IMG/VR virus record: IMGVR_UViG_3300042474_000949
Coordinates: 1 to 21,841 of that record
Source of the DNA: a virus
Strand: one strand, 5' to 3'
DNA: 21,841 nucleotides
Positions 8,554-13,742 of the stretch are shown here, piece by piece. The notes under the pieces are model-generated. The model saw nothing but the letters and a program-made list of their open reading frames with translations. It did no database searches and was not told the DNA's origin. Position numbers and translations under genes: made by a program. Within the stretch, counting starts at the first letter, position 1, and every line of letters starts with the position of its first letter.

Positions 8554-8840
8554 GGTATGTTTTCCTTTCTTCGGATAGCGTCGTCGTCAATACGATTGTT
8601 GGCGTTCTCAATGACGAGCAGATAGCCGCATTCCTTCACGACTATGCAATTTTATTCGGTGCGGATCGCGTCGTCACCGTTGCGGATGACTCAATCGCGA
8701 TCTATTCGGGGGGGAGGTACGATGTGGCCGCAGGATTTTTCTCGCCGCCTCCTCCGCCGCAGCCCGAAATCATTGAAGGCACGTCCGAGGAGATGACGAT
8801 AACGGAAGGAACGCCAGATGGCATCGCAGTCCTCGAATAA
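8550..8840 (+). CDS. small tail-associated protein of unknown function
   Basis: 96 aa, starting at ATG 8550 inside the ATGA junction with the adhesin stop. The N-terminal half looks like a compact alpha/beta domain (FLSSDSVVVNTIVGVLNDEQ, then VTVADDSIAIYSGG). It continues with GGRYDVAAGFFSPPPPPQP, a 'YD...F.PPPP' pattern often seen in small proteins encoded right after tail fibres, and an acidic tail. It could be a fibre chaperone or a minor virion protein. I do not recognise a named family. A longer frame reaching back to 8349 lies inside the adhesin and is rejected. Confidence 0.6.
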   Translation: MRYVFLSSDSVVVNTIVGVLNDEQIAAFLHDYAILFGADRVVTVADDSIAIYSGGRYDVAAGFFSPPPPPQPEIIEGTSEEMTITEGTPDGIAVLE

Positions 8841-9009
8841 TGCGGAGATTCTCGCGCGTCTGGATCGCATCGAGCGCGACCTCGGCACGATCAAATTGGA
8901 GTTGGCCGAAACCCGCGGAGCGTATCGGCTCGCCAAATTCGTCGTTGCTCTTTTGGGCGTTTCTGGTCTGGGTGGATTGACGGCGTGGTTTGCCGGACAA
9001 GGCAAATGA
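8818..9009 (+). CDS. XhlA-like small membrane protein, putative holin
   Basis: 63 aa, starting at ATG 8818 and overlapping the previous gene by 23 bases. It has two parts: an N-terminal heptad-like helix (ILARLDRIERDLGTIKLELA, residues 11-30) and one hydrophobic segment (about residues 39-58, KFVVALLGVSGLGGLTAWFA). This layout is that of XhlA/hemolysin-type phage membrane proteins that accompany lysins. It sits immediately before the lysin gene with an ATGA overlap, supporting a lysis role. Because a second holin candidate follows the lysin, this one may be an accessory holin or an antiholin. The specific role is not determined by the sequence. Confidence 0.55.
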   Translation: MASQSSNNAEILARLDRIERDLGTIKLELAETRGAYRLAKFVVALLGVSGLGGLTAWFAGQGK

Positions 9010-9581
9010 TGATCGTCGTTCGGTCGCAATTGGGGCTTGCGGAACGGCTAGGTGTCAAAGCGATGGACGACTGTGGACCGGCATCGTTGGCAACGGCGGC
9101 GACCCATCTCGGATTGAACACCACGACCAAGCAAGCGCATAAAGCGTGCGAACAAGCGGGGCGGCACGACACCCCAACGGGTGCAGAGGGAACGAGCGCG
9201 CGCGAGGTTCGCGATGCGGCCAAGGTTCTCGGTCTGAAATCTCGCATCGTTTACGATTGGAGTGATGCATCGAATTCGGTGAAATCTGGCGATGTGTTGA
9301 TTCTGAACATCCAAGCATCTCAACGGTCGGTGGCGGATCACCTTCGGTCTGCGTGGCAGCGCACCTACTGGAAGAAGCAGCCGCTCGCAACATACGGGCA
9401 TTGGGTCGTGTTGGCATATGACGCGCAAGGGTGGATGTACGCTTGCCCAACAATGAAAGAAGGAAATCCTGGACGGCGACCAACACCCGCCGAAGTCAAA
9501 ACACTTCGTGACTCAAAGGGTGACGCGGGATTCCCCACGCCCCCCGCAATGGTCGTGATTGCGGCCAGAAAGGTCGGCTGA
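9006..9581 (+). CDS. C39-like cysteine peptidase, putative endolysin
   Basis: 191 aa, starting at ATG 9006 in an ATGA junction (a second ATG follows at 9009). DDCGPASLATAATHLGL (Cys23) and YGHWVVLAYDAQG (His132) are the Cys and His boxes of papain-like C39 peptidases. C39 domains occur as N-terminal modules of actinophage lysin A proteins, where they are thought to cut peptide cross-links. Here the domain stands alone without a visible cell-wall-binding module. The usual Asp-Pro after the His box is replaced by ACP (residues 146-148), so the third catalytic residue is uncertain. Neighbours on both sides are holin-like, which makes a lysis role likely. A virion maturation protease is less likely. 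Confidence 0.65.
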   Translation: MMIVVRSQLGLAERLGVKAMDDCGPASLATAATHLGLNTTTKQAHKACEQAGRHDTPTGAEGTSAREVRDAAKVLGLKSRIVYDWSDASNSVKSGDVLILNIQASQRSVADHLRSAWQRTYWKKQPLATYGHWVVLAYDAQGWMYACPTMKEGNPGRRPTPAEVKTLRDSKGDAGFPTPPAMVVIAARKVG

Positions 9582-9582
9582 C

Positions 9583-9924
9583 ATGACATTCGATCCATTC
9601 GCGTCCGAACTTGCAACGGCGGTCATCGTTGCGCTTGTCCCCGTGGTCATCGGCGGTCTGGGATATCTCGCCCGTGCCGCCGTCGGATACCTTCGCGCAC
9701 GGGTATCCGCCGAGCATTTCACGATGGTTGAGCAGATCGCCGCGTCAGTCGTGGCGGGGGTCGAGATGACGCTCCGCGGCAAGGCGGGCGAAGAAAAGCG
9801 CGCCGCCGCGCTCGCGCTCGTCCGGTCTGAATGCGCCAAGCGTGGGATCGTCCTTGATGAAGCCCAGATTCTGACCGCCATTGAAGCCGCCGTCTATCGG
9901 GAGCGCATCGCCGCGTCCAAGTAG
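9583..9924 (+). CDS. holin, LL-H-like family
   Basis: 113 aa, starting at ATG 9583 with AGAAAGG as ribosome site. One N-terminal transmembrane helix (about residues 11-32, ATAVIVALVPVVIGGLGYLA) is followed by a charged amphipathic helix (AEHFTMVEQIAASVVAGVEM) and a KAGEEKRAAALALVRSECAKRG stretch ending in ILTAIEAAVYRER. This is the pattern of the LL-H holin family (one TM, then 'AV.A.EQ...G..K...A', and a final 'IEAAV'). These proteins permeabilise the membrane to release the lysin. It closes the lysis cassette: 71 non-coding bases with two hairpins follow. Confidence 0.7.
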   Translation: MTFDPFASELATAVIVALVPVVIGGLGYLARAAVGYLRARVSAEHFTMVEQIAASVVAGVEMTLRGKAGEEKRAAALALVRSECAKRGIVLDEAQILTAIEAAVYRERIAASK

Positions 9925-9932
9925 ACGCGCAC

Positions 9933-9976
9933 CCCGTGTTGAGGTATTGTCACGGGAGCGACGCGTAGCCCGTCGC
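9933..9976 (+). promoter_or_regulatory. two adjacent hairpins after the holin gene
   Basis: CCCGTG (9933-9938) pairs with CACGGG (9951-9956) across a 12-nt loop, and GCGACG (9958-9963) pairs with CGTCGC (9971-9976) across a 7-nt loop. No T-run follows. The short gap also contains TATTGT (9945-9950), but no convincing -35 box lies upstream. The element could attenuate transcription or protect mRNA ends. Confidence 0.35.
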
Positions 9977-9995
9977 ACAATTGGAGGTGGAACGG

Positions 9996-10256
9996 ATGTC
10001 AAAACTCGCAACGGCGTTGGCCGCAATTGCGCCCCGACGGAAAGGTCCGGCGTGCGCGGTGAAACGATTGCTTGAACTGTTGGAACCGTCTGAACGGGCG
10101 GCATTGGAATCGGCAATTTCCGACACGACCGAAAACCGACCGACCGGGAAAGCGTTGGTCATTGCGATCGAATCCGCGTATGACGCGCAGATCCATCGCG
10201 CATCCATTGAGCGTCACCGCCGCGGTGATTGCCTATGTTCACGGGAGGCGAAATGA
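9996..10256 (+). CDS. small DNA-binding-like protein with RHRRGDCLC end
   Basis: 86 aa, starting at ATG 9996 behind a good TTGGAGGTGG ribosome site. Two predicted helical blocks (VKRLLELLEPSERAALESAI and GKALVIAIESAYDAQIHRASIERHRR) are followed by a C-terminal RHRRGDCLC. Similar 'helix-turn ... vqRHRrGdCrC' proteins are common in actinophages, where the last helix behaves like a recognition helix and the His/Cys end may bind a metal. They sit near terminase or replication genes. I infer DNA binding but cannot name a target. The gene overlaps the phosphoesterase by ATGA, so the two are co-translated. Confidence 0.5.
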   Translation: MSKLATALAAIAPRRKGPACAVKRLLELLEPSERAALESAISDTTENRPTGKALVIAIESAYDAQIHRASIERHRRGDCLCSREAK

Positions 10257-11299
10257 CCAAGTTTGATGACGCGTTGGAAGACGCGAAATTGGTTGATCAA
10301 TTGTCAGATTTGAAATCCGCGCACACGCGCGTGCTGCGCCAATTAGAAAAATCCAAACGGTCGCAAGACGAATTGGTGGAAGCCGTCTATCAAGCGGCGA
10401 AAGATGCCGCGATGGGAATGAACATCACGCCCGTCCCAACACCGAAACCAGACAAGCGAAAACTCGCGCCAGAGGCGGCAATCTTGATGCTCGCCGATTG
10501 GCAAGTGGGGAAAGTGACCCCGACATATTCGTCGGATGTTGCCGCCGAACGCGTCAAGGCATTGGCGAAGAAGGTTCAGAAGTTGGTGGCGATCCAACGA
10601 GCGGATCATCCCGTTCGCGAATTGCACATTTTTTTGTTGGGAGATCTGGTCGAAGGCGAAGACATCTTCCCTGGGCAAGCGCATTTGATTGATGGCGGAT
10701 TGTATTCGCAAATCTTCCAGACGGCAGAAATGCTCGCGGGGTTGGTGCGAACGCTGGCCGCAGAATTTGAAACGGTCAATGTCGTTGGTGTCATCGGCAA
10801 TCATGGGCGAATGGGGCGGTTCGGTTCCGTTCGACCTGAAAGCAATGCCGATGCCATCGCATACCGGACGGCATCAATGATCGTGGCGAACGAGCCGCGA
10901 ATCAAATGGAAAGAAACCTTCACCAAGGGCGAACGCCATTGGCACGAATATGTGAATGTCCTTGGTCGCAAATGGCTGTTGTTCCATGGCGAGCAATTGA
11001 AGGGTGGGTCGTTCGGGTTCCCGTGGTATTCGCTCGCCAAGCGTTTGTCGGGATGGGCGTTGGCATTGGATGGCGGGAAACCCGACTATGCAGCCTTCGG
11101 CCATTGGCACACGCCCGTTCGGGTCGTTGCCGCGGATGGACGGATCACCGCATTCGGTTGCGGTTCCATTGAATCCTCGAATACCTACGCGCAAGAATGG
11201 GTTGCCGCGTCCGGCGAACCAGCGCAATGGTTGTTGTTCCAAACGCCATCGGGATTGTCTGCGGAGTACCTCATCCGTTTGGAAGATCCGACCAAGTAA
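10253..11299 (+). CDS. calcineurin-like metallophosphoesterase
   Basis: 348 aa, starting at ATG 10253 (ATGA overlap). After a coiled-coil-like N-terminus (about residues 5-55) the metallophosphoesterase motifs appear in order: ADWQVGK (Asp82), LLGDLVEGE (Asp131), GNHG (182-185), LFHGEQ (His245) and GHWHTP (283-288). The first box reads D-x-Q instead of the usual D-x-H, a substitution found in some phage members. Enzymes of this fold cleave phosphodiesters and need two metal ions, and several act as DNA nucleases (Mre11/SbcD type). It forms a two-gene unit with the preceding DNA-binding-like protein. A role in DNA processing is plausible, but the substrate is unknown. The late strand ends here, before the terminator-like hairpin. 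Confidence 0.75.
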   Translation: MTKFDDALEDAKLVDQLSDLKSAHTRVLRQLEKSKRSQDELVEAVYQAAKDAAMGMNITPVPTPKPDKRKLAPEAAILMLADWQVGKVTPTYSSDVAAERVKALAKKVQKLVAIQRADHPVRELHIFLLGDLVEGEDIFPGQAHLIDGGLYSQIFQTAEMLAGLVRTLAAEFETVNVVGVIGNHGRMGRFGSVRPESNADAIAYRTASMIVANEPRIKWKETFTKGERHWHEYVNVLGRKWLLFHGEQLKGGSFGFPWYSLAKRLSGWALALDGGKPDYAAFGHWHTPVRVVAADGRITAFGCGSIESSNTYAQEWVAASGEPAQWLLFQTPSGLSAEYLIRLEDPTK

Positions 11300-11310
11300 A
11301 CTTCGGAATC

Positions 11311-11339
11311 TGCCGCCAAGGTGCCTCCCCTTGGCGGCA
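11311..11339 (+). terminator. strong terminator-like hairpin at the end of the late block
   Basis: A perfect 11-bp stem, TGCCGCCAAGG (11311-11321) with CCTTGGCGGCA (11329-11339), and a 7-nt loop, 11 bases after the phosphoesterase stop. No T-run follows on either strand, so it is either a tract-less terminator of the kind common in high-G+C genomes or an RNA-stabilising stem. Confidence 0.55.
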
Positions 11340-11628
11340 ACCAAACCCCAAAATCTGCAACCTCGCGCTGCGGGGCGTTTTCCCCGTGGGGTCATATCAC
11401 CCCACCCCACCAATAAACGCGCCCCAGAAGCCCGCAAAAGGGCAAATGCGGGCATTTAGCGTGAGCCGCTCGGAGCCTAGCGTTTAGCGTTTCCCGACCG
11501 TATTCACCCCGATCACGGGGGGTCGCTGCTCTGGCAGCCGTTTCAGACGGGCTGGGCTGGCATCGGGTTTTGTCAAGCGCAAGGGGTGCGGCCGGAAATG
11601 GGGGTGGCGGTCAAACTCGTCACGGGAT

Positions 11629-11713
11629 GAGCAACTGCCGTTTTCGGGGGTTACTTCGAGCATCTGCCATCGGCGGTGAGTAACTGCCGTTTTCGGCGGT
11701 TACTCCAAGCATC
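11629..11713 (+). repeat. 36-bp direct repeat with internal hairpin, two copies
   Basis: Copies at 11629-11664 and 11678-11713 agree at 32 of 36 positions and start 49 bases apart. Each contains AACTGCCGTTTTCGG. Copy 2 folds into a 12-pair stem (GAGTAACTGCCG with CGGCGGTTACTC, one G-T pair) around a TTTT loop. Copy 1 pairs less well. Possible operator or iteron-like binding sites just upstream of the early operon. Confidence 0.7.
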
Positions 11714-11786
11714 GGTGATTTTGTCAGCATCGGGTCACGGGGGCGACCCCGCTCCGCCCGACCGACCCCCCAATCTGGAACACCCC

Positions 11787-11815
11787 TTGCATCCCTTATG
11801 GGACGGGCGTACCAT
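11787..11815 (+). promoter_or_regulatory. candidate promoter for the early operon
   Basis: TTGCAT (11787-11792) and TACCAT (11810-11815) are separated by 17 bases, about 50 bases upstream of the first early gene. The match to sigma-70 consensus is partial (3/6 and 4/6). A 6-bp hairpin (11824-11840) and a TTGGAGG ribosome site (11851-11857) follow in the leader. Confidence 0.35.
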
Positions 11816-11863
11816 TGGGGCAGACGGGGGACTTCCCCGTGAACAAAGCATTGGAGGTACACG

Positions 11864-12292
11864 ATGGCACGGACGGCCAAAACGGTGGATCAATCCAAAA
11901 TCACGGACGCGTTGTCACGGGAGATTTCCGGCGAAATCAAAACCGCCGTGGATTCGATCTTGGCGAAGCACGGTTTGGTTCGCGGGAAAATTTCCACGGG
12001 CTACGGCGACCGATTTGAATTCAAGGTCACGGCATACGCCAATGAAACGGGTCGCAACGGAATCAATCTGGCATCACGCGAAGCGATCTTGTTCCCGCTC
12101 ATCGGCGCGGCACATGGCTTGACGGCGGATGATCTGGGTTGCGAATTCACCTATATGGGTCAACGATGGATTTTGGTCGGGGCAAAAAACTCCGCCAAAA
12201 CGCCGATCATTGCCCAACGGGTCACGGACGGGAAGCGTTATATGTTGCCCGAAGCCGACCTTGTGATTTCGGCAATCAAGGCGGCACGATAA
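11864..12292 (+). CDS. conserved phage protein, unknown function (first early gene)
   Basis: 142 aa, starting at ATG 11864 with TTGGAGG seven bases upstream. It is the first gene after the non-coding region. The N-terminal part is helical (SKITDALSREISGEIKTAVDSILAKHG). The C-terminal part reads like a small beta barrel: EFTYMGQRWILVGAKNSAKTP, then RVTDGKRYMLPEADLV. The 'F.Y.G.RW.LVG ... DGKRY' pattern recurs in small phage proteins of unknown function. No catalytic or metal-binding residues stand out. The stop shares one base with the next start. Confidence 0.6.
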   Translation: MARTAKTVDQSKITDALSREISGEIKTAVDSILAKHGLVRGKISTGYGDRFEFKVTAYANETGRNGINLASREAILFPLIGAAHGLTADDLGCEFTYMGQRWILVGAKNSAKTPIIAQRVTDGKRYMLPEADLVISAIKAAR

Positions 12293-12513
12293 TGGCGCAC
12301 CGATTCACGGTCATCATTGAGGTTGAATTGGAACGCACCGAAGGCAAATTTGCATCCCGTGACGAGATGGCGGAAGCCATCCAAGAAGCGTTCGCGGGCG
12401 CGTGCGAAGGGGAATCGCTTTCGGGTCTGGGTGCAGACGGTGCATCCGATTATGAAATCATTTCGTCCGTGGTCGTGGAGGTCGCAGACGAACCAACCAA
12501 AAAGGGGGCGTGA
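12292..12513 (+). CDS. small conserved phage protein, unknown function
   Basis: 73 aa, starting at ATG 12292 and sharing a base with the upstream TAA. It has one beta-alpha-beta unit: HRFTVIIEVELERTEGKF, a helix (SRDEMAEAIQEAFAGA) and a terminal strand (YEIISSVVVEVADE), with GLGADGASDYE as the connecting loop. This outline resembles short proteins in actinophage early regions. Acidic. No function can be assigned. Confidence 0.6.
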   Translation: MAHRFTVIIEVELERTEGKFASRDEMAEAIQEAFAGACEGESLSGLGADGASDYEIISSVVVEVADEPTKKGA

Positions 12514-12794
12514 TGAACACCAATGACCATTTCCCCACGGGAGCAATCGTGTCGCGCAATGTCACCGACGACAACGGCGAACCGTTGGATCGGCTGCAAT
12601 TCGGTCGGGTCATTCGGGTCACCGAATGCGACCGTGTTCACCAATGGTGTGTCTACGAGGTGGACTTCGCGGCGGTCGAGGATTTGAAAATCCCCGCATC
12701 CGTTGAACCCATCTATTCCCCGGAATTGCGCTTTGAGGACGAACCGAATGGCGACGGCGAATGCGCGTTTTGCGCGGCGGTTCCTCATGCGTGA
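12513..12794 (+). CDS. small protein, unknown function
   Basis: 93 aa from ATG 12513. GTG 12510 is an alternative start, but AAAGGGGG (12501-12508) is better spaced for the ATG. The protein contains a predicted SH3-like beta fold (FPTGAIVSRNVTDDNGEP, FGRVIRVTECDRVHQWCVYEVDF), in which a 'G..V' strand, a long charged turn and a 'W.V.EVDF' strand follow one another. The C-terminus has a CAFC pair (ECAFCAAVPHA) that could bind metal. It overlaps the next gene by 8 bases. Confidence 0.55.
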   Translation: MNTNDHFPTGAIVSRNVTDDNGEPLDRLQFGRVIRVTECDRVHQWCVYEVDFAAVEDLKIPASVEPIYSPELRFEDEPNGDGECAFCAAVPHA

Positions 12795-13041
12795 ATTGAT
12801 CTATTTGCCGCATCTGGCCGATCTGCCCGATGAGGTGGTCGGGTTGTTGAACGAATGTTCAATGACCGACGAATACGCGCCCAACATTGCGGTTGGGCTT
12901 ACTCCGTCGGGGAAGTGGATCGTCTGCTTCAATGACGGGAATGGAATTCGGGTGTTTGGGGCGGGGCGGCGGAAGCCGACCCCGCGCCAGATCGCCCGTC
13001 ACATTGCGATGGAGGTGTTGGAATGCGACAAGAACCATTGA
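12787..13041 (+). CDS. small hypothetical phage protein
   Basis: 84 aa from ATG 12787, inside the end of the previous gene. Upstream in-frame starts have no ribosome site. The sequence suggests two strands (NIAVGLTPSGKWIVCFNDGNG, IRVFGAG) and a C-terminal basic helix (RRKPTPRQIARHIAMEVLECDK). The family is not recognised. The stop lies 19 bases inside the following tiny gene, showing continuous translational coupling. Confidence 0.5.
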   Translation: MRELIYLPHLADLPDEVVGLLNECSMTDEYAPNIAVGLTPSGKWIVCFNDGNGIRVFGAGRRKPTPRQIARHIAMEVLECDKNH

Positions 13042-13181
13042 TGGATTGGGGCGATGCAGACGAACACGGTGAATGCTCCGTGTGCGGCCAACATCGCGAA
13101 AAGATCAATTCCGGCGAACTAAAACCGTGCTATGCGTGGGAACGCATCACGGAAAAAGAAACGGAGGACGGCAATGAATGA
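13023..13181 (+). CDS. 52-aa protein with a CxxC pair
   Basis: Starts at ATG 13023, seven bases after a GGAGG ribosome site (13011-13015), and ends at TGA 13179-13181. The sequence has CSVCGQH near residues 18-24 and a further Cys36, consistent with a small zinc knuckle, plus a charged C-terminus. It overlaps its upstream neighbour by 19 bases and the next gene by 8. A later in-frame ATG at 13041 would give a 46-aa version. Function unknown. Confidence 0.55.
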   Translation: MRQEPLMDWGDADEHGECSVCGQHREKINSGELKPCYAWERITEKETEDGNE

Positions 13182-13269
13182 GATTCGAACAATGATTTTG
13201 GACGCGTTGGCGTTGGTGACATTCATCGCGGCGATGGTGTTGCTGCTTGCGATGGGGGCAATGCAATGA
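13174..13269 (+). CDS. 31-aa single-pass membrane protein
   Basis: ATG 13174 follows ACGGAGGACGG with good spacing and the frame ends at TGA 13267-13269, overlapping the next gene. Apart from a short charged start (MNEIRT) the whole protein is hydrophobic (LDALALVTFIAAMVLLLAMG), long enough for one membrane crossing. Its overlap with both neighbours and proper ribosome site argue that it is translated. Micro-proteins like this are common in phage early regions. The role is unknown. Confidence 0.5.
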   Translation: MNEIRTMILDALALVTFIAAMVLLLAMGAMQ

Positions 13270-13742
13270 TCGCCGTGACATACCCGTCGCTATTCAAAAC
13301 CGTCCCCGACCGTCGCGTGGAATCCTGGGGATCGCTGGTTGATTTGCTTTCCACGCACCGCGAAAACGCAGACAAGGAACGCGCGCCAATGTGGTCGCCC
13401 GTGACCCTTGCCGATGGCGGGAAGCGATGCAATGCGGCGGTCATCACGGTCAACGCGATGGTCGTTGATGTGGATGGCGGCACGGCGTTCGAGGTGGCGA
13501 AGGAGCGCGTCGCGGGGCGTGATTGGGTGGCGTATTCCACGCACTCCCACACGCCAGAAAATCCACGGTTCCACCTCGTCGTTCGTCTGGACGAACCGAT
13601 TTCCGGCGACCGCTGGGCGAAGGAATATGACCGCATCCGTGGCGAAATCGGGTGTGGCGATGTGTTGCGCGCCCCGTGCCACTCGTATTTTCTGCCGCAA
13701 CACCGCCCGAATGCGGATTGGTTCGTGGAGGTGGGGCGATGA
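13266..13742 (+). CDS. stand-alone AEP primase-like domain
   Basis: 158 aa from ATG 13266. The pattern MVVDVDGG (about residues 65-72), YSTHSHTPENPRFHLVVRLDEP (roughly 90-111), DRWAKEYDRIRGEIGCGDVLRAP and SYFLPQHRP follows the archaeo-eukaryotic primase-like N-terminal domain of phage and plasmid replication proteins: a DxD pair, an S-x-H-like box, then a 'D...R..YLP' end. In most such proteins a helicase domain follows. Here the gene ends and a methyltransferase begins (ATGA overlap). It may supply primer synthesis by itself or be a remnant. The family call is from motifs only. Confidence 0.55.
   Translation: MIAVTYPSLFKTVPDRRVESWGSLVDLLSTHRENADKERAPMWSPVTLADGGKRCNAAVITVNAMVVDVDGGTAFEVAKERVAGRDWVAYSTHSHTPENPRFHLVVRLDEPISGDRWAKEYDRIRGEIGCGDVLRAPCHSYFLPQHRPNADWFVEVGR

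Larger units (their letters stand above)
11300..11863. other. 564-bp non-coding region rich in hairpins
   Basis: No frame here has a ribosome site plus a protein-like composition. Besides the 11311-11339 hairpin, I see stems at 11371-11386 (CGGGG/CCCCG), 11386-11405 (GTGGGGT/ACCCCAC), 11430-11453 (GCCCGCA/TGCGGGC), 11507-11520 (CCCCG/CGGGG), 11525-11538 (GCTGC/GCAGC), 11678-11705 (12 pairs) and 11824-11840 (ACGGGG/CCCCGT). TTTAGCG-type units occur at 11455-11461 and twice at 11478-11489. The region separates late from early genes, so transcription control, a non-coding RNA or an origin are all possible. Confidence 0.6.

Noticed and set aside
11197-11487. Open frames running from the phosphoesterase gene into the intergenic region
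   Set aside because: They are rich in Pro, Arg and Trp, lack ribosome sites and cross the strong hairpin at 11311-11339.
11300-11863. CRISPR-like repeat array
   Set aside because: Only two copies of the 36-bp repeat, with a 13-base gap, no spacer pattern and no cas genes (the Cas4-like nuclease is a phage recombination type).
9948-11924. 12-base match TTGTCACGGGAG at about 9948 and 11913
   Set aside because: One copy lies within a coding region and GTCACGG words are frequent in this genome because of codon use, so it is probably chance.
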